A stretch of 64,000 bases of DNA from Megalobrama amblycephala. Its lineage: Eukaryota > Chordata > Actinopteri > Cypriniformes > Xenocyprididae. The first letter of the stretch is position 1, and every line of letters starts with the position of its first letter. Below are positions 55,658 to 64,000 of this stretch, one piece after another. A model generated the notes under the pieces. The model did not search any database and was not told the origin of the DNA. It saw nothing but the letters and a program-made list of their open reading frames with translations. A program made the translations under genes and the position numbers. The DNA lies in contig NC_063065.1 in the NCBI RefSeq assembly GCF_018812025.1, positions 33,304,621 to 33,368,620 on the forward strand. Direction: 5' to 3'.

Positions 55658-57243
55658 CAGTGCTCAGCGTAAATGAGTACACCCCCTTTGAAAAGTAACA
55701 TTTTAAACAATATCTCAATAAACACAAAAACAATTTCCAAAATGTTGATAAGATTAAGTTTTATATAACATCTGTTTAACTTATAACATGAAAATAAGGT
55801 TAATAATTTAACTTAGATTTTCACATTTTTCAGTTTTACTCAAATTCAGGGTGATGCAAAAATTAGTACATCCCACAACAAAAACATCATACACATCAAT
55901 ACTACTACATCTAGTACTTTGTATGGCCTTCCATGATTTTTAATGACAGCACCAAGTCTTCTAGGCATGGAATGAACAACATTTTGCAACATCTATCTTT
56001 TTCCATTCTTCAAGAATGAGCTCTTTTAGAGACTGGATGCTGGATGGAGAGTGATGCTCAACTTGTCTCTTCAGAATTCCCCACAGGTGTTCGATTGGGT
56101 TCAGATCAGGAGCCACTGAATCACTTTCACCCTGTTCTTCTTCAGAAATCCAACAGTGGCCTTAGATGTGTGTTTAGGATCATTGTCATGTTGGAAAAGT
56201 GCAGGACGACCAAGGGTACGGAGTGATGGAAGCATCTTCTCTTTCAGTATAGAGCAGTACATCTGTGAATTCATGATGCCATCAATGAAGATGCAGCTCC
56301 AGACACCAGCAGCACTCATGCAGCTCCACATAAGGACACTGACACCACCATGTTTCACTGTAGGCACCATGCATTTTCTTTGTATTCCTCACCTTTGCGA
56401 CGCCATACAGTTTTGAAGCCATCAGTTCCACAAACATTTATCTTGGTCTCATCACTCCAGAGTATAAAGTCCCAGTAGTCTTCATCTTTGGCAAACTCTT
56501 GGCAGGCCTTTTTTGTGCTGGGCTTTAGGAGAGGCTTCTTTCGTGGACGGCACCCATGCATGCCATTCAAATAGTCGCCCCAGTTTGGCTTTCTACTTCT
56601 TTAGATAACTGCAGTGAACTTGCATGCCGGATTTTCCTTCAACCCTTCTCATCAGAAGACGCTCCTGTCGAGGTGTTAACTTCCGTGGACGACCTGGACG
56701 TCTCTGTGAGATGGTTGCAGTTCCATCTTTTTAAAATGTTTGTACCACTTTTGCTACAGTATTCTGACTGATAAGTAAAGCTTTGCTGATCTTCTTGTAG
56801 CCTTCACCTTTCTGGTGTAAAGAAATTATTTTCTTTCTCAGGTCTGGTGACATTTCTCTTCCATGTGGTGCCATTGCTGACAGCATGAAATGGGGTTTTA
56901 ACACCCTTTTATAGTCAACTGTCTGCTGGACACCTGTGTAATGAATAATTAGACTCACCTCTGGTTGAGTTCTTGTTAAATTAGACATTTGTAGTCTAAA
57001 ATTAAGCTTTGCTCCAGAGACTTTCAGTGGGGTGTACTCATTTTTGCATCACCCTAATTTGAGTAAAACTGAAAATTTTGTTCTCCAAGTTATATTATTA
57101 ACCTTACTTTCATGTTATAAGTTAAACAGATGTTATATAAAACTTAGTCTTGTCAACATTTTGGAAATTGTTTTTGTGTTCATTGAGATAGTGTTTAAAA
57201 TGTTACTTTTCAAAGGGGGTGTACTCATTTACACTGAGCACTG
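55658..57243 (-). mobile_element. Tc1-like transposon with ~210-bp inverted repeats and TA duplication
   Basis: The left end CAGTGCTCAGCGTAAATGAG and right end CTCATTTACACTGAGCACTG are inverted repeats that continue inward for about 210 bp, to the GATGCAAAAATTAGTACA / TGTACTCATTTTTGCATC segment. The TGAGTACACCCC-type string occurs at the outer and inner edge of each arm, the IR/DR arrangement known from Sleeping Beauty-like elements. TA flanks both ends (55656-55657, 57244-57245). The 1,586-bp element is complete in outline, but its transposase is broken. Confidence 0.95.
56050..56874 (-). pseudogene. Tc1-like DD34E transposase, broken
   Basis: The minus-strand ATG at 56874-56872 starts [20 protein letters not shown], an N-terminal helix-turn-helix ([17 protein letters not shown]). 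A stop follows at KVVQTF. The next part has RRPGRPRKLTPRQERLL with the GRPR motif that links the two DNA-binding subdomains, then another stop. The catalytic motifs are WSDETKIN (about 56450-56475), FQHDNDPKHTSK (about 56163-56200) and DLNPIEHLW (about 56076-56108), the last one displaced by a frameshift deletion after VIQW. Family members act at TA sites in the nucleus; this copy has at least three disabling changes. Confidence 0.92.
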
Positions 57244-57245
57244 TA

Positions 57246-57416
57246 TATAATATGTGTGGCTTAATTTTCGTCTGTGTTTGAAGACATTGGTGTTCTGAAT
57301 CCTCCCTACTCAAGATATCTCATGCTCAAGTAGGGAGCAGTGAACACTGCGTAGGGACCCTGTCAATTGGAACACAACATCCGAAATTAACTAGTAACTA
57401 GTAGCTAGAATTGACA
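57246..57416. other. Short unassigned sequence
   Basis: No feature seen between the Tc1-like element and the next dispersed repeat. Confidence 0.4.
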
Positions 57417-57715
57417 CAGAAAAACAGACACCATCGTTCATATCGCTGTGTATGCTGAGGAAACCTCTGGAGCTGAAATCCAGATAAAGTTAATAGGCAT
57501 TTTGTTTCCGACATGCGCTGTAAGTGGTAGACCAATCAGAGCAGAGGAGGCTCACGGAAATGAGGGGTTTAGAGAGACTGAGTCGTCGAACAAACTGTTC
57601 TCTTTGAAAAATGGGGTAATGTGTATATTATGAGAAAATTAAAGTGACAATGGGTGAATGTAAACCTATTGTAGGAGACCTTCAGAACGAAATTATGAAC
57701 CTTTAAAATAGCAGT
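57417..57715 (-). mobile_element. Family D repeat, uninterrupted copy
   Basis: Shares AGGAAACCTCTGGAGCTGAA, GTAAGTGGTAGACCAATCAG, TATTATGAGAAAAT and GTAGGAGACCTTCAGAACG with 18380-19110. At AGAAAATTAAAGTGACAATG the copy runs straight through where the other copy holds a hAT-like MITE, so it shows the pre-insertion state. Non-coding. Confidence 0.7.
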
Positions 57716-60700
57716 TTAAACTGATAGCTCATGAGCTCTAAGTTTATTTTTGTTTATGTTTCTCTCTCACATTCTTTTCAGATTGCAACTGCTTGTTTCT
57801 GTTCAACAGATTTAGTAGCATTGTAGTGTATTTTACTTATTGTTTTAATGACATCTATATAAGAAGATCCATGGGGGAATGTCAATTCTCAACCATTCAG
57901 ACTGGTCACTTTTTTGTGGTATTCAAATTTAGCGCGGGCTTAGTACCAAACCGACTGCATACTGCCACTTTTCCAGTGGTTAACTTAAGAGAAGTGGATG
58001 TAAAATCAAATTCATTATTACCTATTAGCATTATTGATTTGAGGTTGAGACATTTACCCTACTCTTTCATTACTTATTGTAAAAACACTAAAAATACATC
58101 ACTTTCCTGTTCCATGGTCAGGATTGAGGTTCATGTCTGCCATATACTGCCCAGTGTTGATGATGGCAAAGCAAAATACTCTTTATATGTATGTATATAT
58201 ATGATTTAATCATAGGTGCAGCAATACATGAAAAGAGAGGGTTGTGTAACTAGTGTCATTTTTATTTGTTCTGGACATATATATGGGGATTTGATCAGAT
58301 TGAGAAGACAAAATGTGTCTTTTATGGCTGTTTTAGTCTAAAACACTAGCTGAAAAGTATATATATATTGTGGTATATGTAACACTCTGCTGTTATATAG
58401 GCTTAGAATTCTGTATTAAATATCTTTCATGAGGCAAAATAGTCAGTTTGAGAGTTTAATTTGATTTTTTCCCCCTCGCCGCAACCACAGCCACTGTTAT
58501 TGCTAACAGGACATATCGTTGCTTCAAACAGACAATCTTGCCCTTAGTTCAAGTCAATAAATACACAAAGATATGACGTGTGACTCCACATTGCACCTCT
58601 AAAAGATAAGATCTATTGTCTTAAACGAGTCATTTAGTACTCTCTCACCTCTCGTTTGATGAAATCACACCATGTTAAAGCACTCAAAGGAAGCCACTGT
58701 CATTTGCTAACCTAATTTAGCCAACACCACACAAAACATAAACACCTCCTGTCGTTATGCAAATCGAAATGGCCTAATTATCATCTGCCAAATTACAATA
58801 TAGGGTGAAATTGAAGCAGTCTGCTTTAATCTGGAATGTTCTTGCCTGTCTCTGTGTGTTTTGTACTTTCTCATGTAGGCAGTGCAGAGTTGGGGTGTGT
58901 TTCATTAATCTTGCATGATCACGCTGATACTGAAATGTAGAATTTTTAGAGTAAAAAAGAGCTATCCCATTAGTTTCCATGTGGTGCGTTCATCGGGTCA
59001 AATTCAGGGCTGGATATCGAGGGGGGAAGCAGCCTCCGATGTTCACTTTATATGGGTCAATATGGAGTTTTGTATTCTTAAAGGAATAATTCACAATAAA
59101 ATGAAAATGCATAACTGTTATGAAAAGGCACAACTGCAAAACCCCCTTTGGAAAGCTTAACAGATCATCAGGTTCAGGGTTGAATAAGTTCGGACACAAA
59201 GATTTTTCCATTGTAGTATTCCTCATTTGTTCTGGTTAATATGCTAAACGAATTTGTAAATATAAAGTGATCTGTTCTGTTGGAAACTGGTTTTGAAGCA
59301 ATCATCCAAAGCCTGGCCGTGCATGACTAGCTGTCACGCTTACTGAACCTGAAGGTCAATAATCTTTACTGTTCTTACTGTTCAAAGGTCGAGAAATACA
59401 CCTGAAGTTGTAAACTTTCTCTGCTCTGGCAACTTTTATTCCTCCTTTCACACCTTTACTCAGTAACCCTCGCTCACCCAGCGATAACGTAGAGTAAATC
59501 TATAACGTTTCTTTTCTTATCTCACCCGTACCCGTACTGTAAGACGCAACTACTGGCAATTAGCAAAAGATGAGAGCGAGACAGTCATATCAACAATAGT
59601 TGAACAGGTCTTTGTGCTAGTCATTATCCAGGGCATGTATTATTCAAAAGATGCCAGATCCATCAACAAGCTCTTCCACTTGAGGCGATGTGGGCGTAGA
59701 AAACGCAACAAAAATCCAGAGGTGTCTTCATCTCCCGAGTGAAATGGTACACAATCGTGGGCGATTACGGGTCTCCCAGGGATGGGCCTATCTTGACCCC
59801 CCTGCCGGAAACGTTGCTTTGCTTCCATCACCTCGCAGTCGTGCGGCACCTCAACCCTCGGCAGCTATCCCCATGCAGACTTCAAACGCAGCCTGCATAC
59901 TCGCATCAATTCCCTCTTATCCAGCCTGTCAAGTGCACTCAACGTTAAGGGTAAATTAATAAATAAGCCCTCCTGTTTACCCACTCACTCTTTTAGCGTG
60001 TAAATAAACATGTCTTAATCTTCTTGCTAATGAGCATTAGAGGGGGCCCGGGGTGGATTTGCTGGAGGTTCTTGCCCACGGAGCAGGAAAGGTTTGACAG
60101 AACGAAGCAAGAAAACAAATACACCCGCATAAGCAACACTCCACGAGGCCGTCTTATTATTATTATTATACGTCTGCTTCCAGCCTTCCGGACGTTTTTT
60201 GTGCTGCTGCTACCTCAAGTTTCTTCCTTACCTTCTCACTCTTCTCCCCTTCCTTTCTGTCTCTCCACGTGTCTCTCTTTGTCTTTCCTCAAATCAGCGT
60301 GGCCTTTCTTCAACTGTCCTGAAATGAAGACAGACAAAAAGAGTAAGTTGAGAGTAGGGTTGGGTCAGGATGGTTCATTAGTCATCCACCAACCATCTAG
60401 TTATAGTAGCGCTTGACTTTAACTTTTTTGCTCACCAGTCTCAGTGGCTAGTGGTTTTCCTAGCCACTGGCCACAATTTCGACATCGATAACATGGGGAA
60501 AAAAACTGCCATATAGATATTTTTAATATTATCTCATAATTAGGCAGCAAGTTTATTAGGCTGCTGTCACTTTAAGACCTGATGCACGGATTCATTATAC
60601 TGTTACACATGTTTTCTTTCTCAACTGTTTATGTTCACTTAAATCATAATTGACTGACTTTAAGTGAATACTCACCAAGACCGGCATTTTGACATTATTT

Positions 60701-60924
60701 TGTGTGTATTTGACTATTTATGTGCAATAAACAGCGAAAAAGAACTCAATTTAGTACTAAAAGGCAAATTTATGTGCACACACTTTGCATGTGAGAACAA
60801 AATATGTGGGAATGAGTAAAATTATGCGCAATACGCGCAATCCCATGCCGAAATGCAAGCCCTGTAACACCAACAATATTCATCTGGAGCAAATGAAACG
60901 AGTAAGTGAAGGGAGGAGGGTTTG
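57716..60924. other. Mostly unique sequence, candidate conserved elements
   Basis: 58640-58800 has an exact octamer ATGCAAAT (58757-58764) beside CCTAATTATC in complex sequence. 60000-60410 is GC-balanced, with TTGCTAATGAGCATTAGAGG at 60025. A fragment TCTTAAAGGAATAATTCAC at 59079 belongs to the dispersed AAAGGAATAGTT family. A 138-codon plus frame at 57793-58209 and a 130-codon frame at 60024-60416 have no recognisable motifs or splice context. No gene can be supported. Confidence 0.35.
58757..58764 (+). promoter_or_regulatory. Octamer ATGCAAAT (POU factor site)
   Basis: Exact octamer in repeat-free sequence with an ATTA-core motif 15 bp downstream. An 8-mer is expected by chance once or twice in a window of this size, so the call is weak. 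Confidence 0.2.
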
Positions 60925-61151
60925 TACGGAAGCTTGTTTCTGCCATGAAATAAAAATTAAAAAAGGTAATTGCGACTTTTATCTCACGATTCTCACTTTT
61001 TTCTCGCAATTGCAAGTTTAAATCTCACAATTCTGACTTTTTTCTCAGAATTGCAAGACAAAAACTCACAATTGTGAGTTATAAATTCAGAATTGCGAGA
61101 TAAATAGACCTTTTTTAATTTTTTATTTAGTGGCGGAAACAAGTTTCCATA
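60925..61151. mobile_element. Complete MITE of the TATGGAAGCTTGTTTC family
   Basis: The left end TACGGAAGCTTGTTTCTGCC is inverted on the right as GGCGGAAACAAGTTTCCATA; the repeats extend for about 42 bp, through AAATAAAAATTAAAAAAGGT. The interior has a few alternating strings TCTCACAATTCTGACTTTTT and AGAATTGCGAGATAA. GGTTTG flanks both ends, a possible 6-bp duplication. The 227-bp element is the reference for the truncated copies at 1359 and 55224 and the expanded one at 14393. Confidence 0.85.
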
Positions 61152-61241
61152 GGTTTGGGATTTTCACCTAGGCTACTAGATAATGTTCACTATTAGCACA
61201 CTTACATTCAGATCTTTTTCCATTCTGGAGTTAAACACAAA

Positions 61242-61580
61242 GGCTGCATGTAAAATCACATGCTTCCTTAGTGAAAAAAAAGTATGCAAAAAGAGTAGTA
61301 TGTCCAAATTCACAGTATTCATTAAACACTAGGCGAAAAGTATCTCTGGTGAGATTCTGAAGTGTGTATCTGATGGACACTTTACTATCCCATAAGGCCA
61401 CGGGAGAGGAGTTGGCAGTGAATGGCAGTGAAGTGACGAAACTGACACTGGCAGGTTACGTGACAATGACAACATTATGAATGTAGTACAGGATTTCATA
61501 CATACTATATACAACGGGGGCAAAGTAAACAGTTATTCAAAAGAAGTACATACTCAGAGTATGTGATTTCAGATGCAGCC
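61242..61580. mobile_element. MITE with GGCTGCAT ends
   Basis: The left end GGCTGCATGTAAAATCACAT and the right end ATGTGATTTCAGATGCAGCC are inverted repeats; AGTATG/CATACT strings recur inside. I recognise the family from fish genomes. It is 339 bp long and non-coding, with no clear target-site duplication. Confidence 0.75.
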
Positions 61581-61984
61581 ATACTCTGCAAGAACAAATG
61601 TGTTCCCAATGGATAAAATCAGGTCCCATACAAACTTATTAAATATCCTGTTTAATCAGAACACCTAAATGATTTGAGAATGTAATATATATTTAAATAA
61701 AAAGGCATTTTCTCTTCTCTAAAAGCACAATAATCAAAAACATTTCAGAGGTAAAGATAAGAGTCATATTTATGAGTTTAGTCTCACATTAATGAATATT
61801 TCTTCTAATGGTTGGTGACAGGAGTCAACCTTTGAACCCAAAGTGTCGTAACCTCATACAGCATAGTCCAGATAAACAGATACTGAGTGAACTGAGACAG
61901 ACTTGTAAAGCTACTGCAAAACAATGTTTTACAGAGAGTAAATTAATATTAAAAAATCATTAAAATAAGGATTACTGGGTCATG

Positions 61985-62092
61985 GTTATGTTATGTTATG
62001 TTATGTTATGTTATGTTATGTTATGTTATGTTATGTTATGTTATGTTATGTTATGTTATGTTATGTTATGTTATGTTATGTTATGTTATGTT
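61985..62092. repeat. (TTATG)n pentanucleotide array
   Basis: About 21 near-perfect TTATG units, read as ATGTT on another register. Confidence 0.95.
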
Positions 62093-62358
62093 ATATGTTC
62101 ACAATAATCAGGCAAAAACAAAGTCTTCATCCATTCATTTTACCTGCAGGGTTAATCAAGGCTACGTAAGATATTGCTATTTTATTTACTTATAGTGAGG
62201 ATTAGGCTATAAACATTTATGAATTAATGGGTTTTATAGGTTAAGGCAATTTTGTTTATACTTTCCATGATATGCAGCCATGATATGCAACCCTGACTCA
62301 CAAATTGTAAAAAAGAGTAGGTTATATTAGAAGCAAGTAACACCTGACAAATAACCCC

Positions 62359-62363
62359 TACTA

Positions 62364-62403
<40 letters not shown>

Positions 62404-62406
62404 TTT
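62359..62406. repeat. (TA)n followed by poly-T
   Basis: About 13 TA dinucleotides directly followed by about 22 T. Confidence 0.9.
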
Positions 62407-62560
62407 ACTCCCACACCTCAGTACAGTCACAGCAGCAGAAACTGAATATCACTCAATGTAGCAATAACTGTATTCAGGAGGATTAATCACTGCATAATTT
62501 GAATTACCATTACTCTATATCAATTGCAACAAGAAGTTACATACATTCTTAACTTTATGT

Positions 62561-62975
62561 CAAAACACTGTCAATCGGCGCTCCACGCTCCATATTTTTA
62601 CTGATGCGCGCTCTATGGTATGTAATAACCTGCTGATTTGAGGTACACAGACACAGCGAGCGGATCTATGAGAAGGATGTCGTGTCTTGTGTGCTCTCAG
62701 CGGTGGATTGATTAGCAGGGCCGGCCCCTGTTTGTCAAGGTAATGAGGTGAAGGTGAGGGGACACCCAGGGAGCGCGCTCCACCACCTCAGGGGACCGAA
62801 GAGGGGCTCCAGCCCCACCTGCAACTGATTAGCTGCCAAGCCCAAAGAAAACACGTGCTGATGAGGATGGGGGGCTGGGCCGCCCTCCCCCACCTCAATC
62901 TCTCTATGGAGAAATGTGGGGGCCTGGGCAAAGTCAAAGAACAAACATACCAAAACAATTCCTAAACACACCCTC
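62561..62975. other. GC-rich unique island
   Basis: A sharp rise in GC relative to the surroundings, with GCGCGCTC, GGGCCGGCCC and CTGGGCCGCCCTCCCCCACC. A 78-codon minus-strand frame (62735-62971) exists but is proline- and leucine-rich without a recognised family or splice sites. It could be a conserved noncoding element or an unrecognised exon. Confidence 0.35.
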
Positions 62976-63099
62976 GTTTCTTAAAACAAGGCTGTTAATT
63001 GATTTAGTGGCGGACAAACAACATCGAAGCTCTGTTTAAAGATCTAGAGAGCTGCCTTAAAATATCCTGTTAAATTTAATGTCAGCAGTGGTTGCTAGA

Positions 63100-63480
63100 A
63101 ATTCATTGTAAAAAAAAAAAATGAAAAATAATAATAATGTTACTTGATGGAATATCGATGCCTGTATATTTTACAACTTGTATATTTCATTAATTGATAT
63201 TATGTTAATATACAAATCTGCTTTTTACATTCAAATGTACTGATCAACAATAAAACCACATGATGAGTCAGAGTTCATTGTAAGTGGCTTGTCCATAAAA
63301 CATGACCAATACTTGTATATAAACTGTGCACAGGGTCATTCACACGACAAAACACCATCAGACTAACACACAACACTATAATAATGCAATAAACAACCAC
63401 TAAATGACAGAAAATGTAACACATATACCCTGTGCATTATTGATAACACAAATTAGAAGCAGCTAAATTATTTATACAAT
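63100..63480. mobile_element. Diverged copy of the CACTGTAAAAA MITE
   Basis: ATTCATTGTAAAAAAAAAAA, TATTTCATTAATTGATATTATG, CCACATGATGAGTCAGAGTTCA and ACACCATCAGACTAACAC match, with many changes, the order of strings in the element at 19671-20423. The right end is not recognisable. Confidence 0.55.
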
Positions 63481-64000
63481 ATTGAAGTGCGATGTGACGT
63501 CATGAAAATCCGTGATCGATTTTAGCAGAAGTGAGAGACTAAGTTTTGAATGCTTATATCTCCTAAATGTGAATTGTGTCATTGTTTTGGAACACACAAG
63601 CTTATTCATAACATTAAGGCTAACATATGCATACTGAAAGCTAAAAAACTTCAAGTGGTTCCAGTGGAGCATCAAGTGGAGCATTTCTGGGGCAGAATTG
63701 TTCAGCTTTTGGATGCAAGTTATATTCTAATAAGCATTAAAAGAATAGCCTACACAAATGTTGAGTCAAAGTGGGTAAATATTTTCTAAAGTGCATATCA
63801 GTTTGTCTGCAATCTTGGATTTATTTTTTCTTCACTTAGCTTGTTGCAATGCATTCTTTTTTTTTTTTTTTGAATGCAAGAAAGTAACAACTCTTGTGTG
63901 AATGGCCCCTGCGTTCACGGAATTTGGCCAAAACAAGGTCTAATGTTGCTAAGCTCACTACATTTTGGAACAGAGCGACTTACTTTCTAGGTGAGAAGCA
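63481..64000. other. Unassigned sequence
   Basis: GAATGCTTATATCTCCTAAA and GCTAACATATGCATACTGAAA seem familiar as part of a dispersed fish repeat, but I cannot delimit it. A poly-T near 63858-63872 is bracketed by GCAATGCATTC / GAATGCAAG, a small hairpin. Confidence 0.35.

Larger units (their letters stand above)
61581..62560. other. AT-rich sequence with simple repeats
   Basis: Apart from the pentanucleotide array and the TA/T tract listed separately, nothing was recognised here. Confidence 0.4.

Noticed and set aside
60024..60416. 130-codon plus frame in a GC-balanced region
   Set aside because: Pyrimidine-rich middle part gives Ser/Leu-rich low-complexity protein, and no motif or splice signals were found. 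A conserved noncoding element is at least as likely.
1..64000. A novel multi-gene defence or biosynthetic system
   Set aside because: The window is repeat-rich vertebrate DNA without gene clusters. The unusual signals are structural: MITE-born minisatellites and nested transposons.

Overview
The window looks like AT-rich intergenic or intronic DNA from a teleost fish, most probably a cyprinid. The evidence is the mix of repeats: Tc1-like transposons with DD34E remnants, L2-type LINE fragments, tRNA-derived SINEs, a solo LTR, many short terminal-inverted-repeat elements (hAT-like, TTAA-flanked and Harbinger-like), long CA and CT tracts, and dispersed families that I recognise from carp and zebrafish-type genomes. 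I found no rRNA, tRNA gene, CRISPR array or operon-like structure. No complete host protein-coding gene could be supported. All reading frames with recognisable protein motifs belong to broken transposons, apart from one exon-like frame that lies inside a mobile element.

Layout. 0-9 kb: a MITE split by a SINE, a second SINE, a ~460-bp AT-rich tandem array with a solo LTR in it, then a decayed Tc1-like element. 9-13 kb: hAT-like MITE and short repeats. 14-16 kb: the 3' end of an L2 LINE abutting a 21-bp minisatellite that grew inside a MITE. 16-18 kb: mostly unique sequence. 18-22 kb: four kinds of MITE, some nested. 24.7-25.6 kb: a compound pentanucleotide array with a conserved spacer. 28-30 kb: an L2 reverse transcriptase split by a TTAA-flanked element. 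31-33.6 kb: a hAT-like sequence holding two further transposons, one with an exon-like frame. 35-42 kb: foldback elements, a degenerate minisatellite and MITEs. 44-47 kb: LINE tail, Tc1-type MITE and a local duplication. 48.4-53.8 kb: a 5.4-kb palindromic element filled with a ~22-bp minisatellite of about 210 units. 55.7-57.2 kb: a Tc1-like transposon with both ends and a TA duplication. 57-64 kb: mostly unique sequence with scattered MITEs and simple repeats.

The most interesting signal is structural. Two unrelated MITE families have each grown a large internal minisatellite from their own short internal repeats (14.4-16.1 kb and 48.8-53.4 kb). The larger array also carries a ~1,626-bp segmental duplication. 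Several nested insertions give target-site duplications, or an uninterrupted related copy, from which the order of events can be read. Less repetitive islands at about 6.6, 16.7-17.9, 43.2-44.3, 46.9-47.2, 54.0-54.5, 58.6-58.8, 60.0-60.4 and 62.6-63.0 kb could be conserved noncoding elements; that is inference from composition and motifs only.
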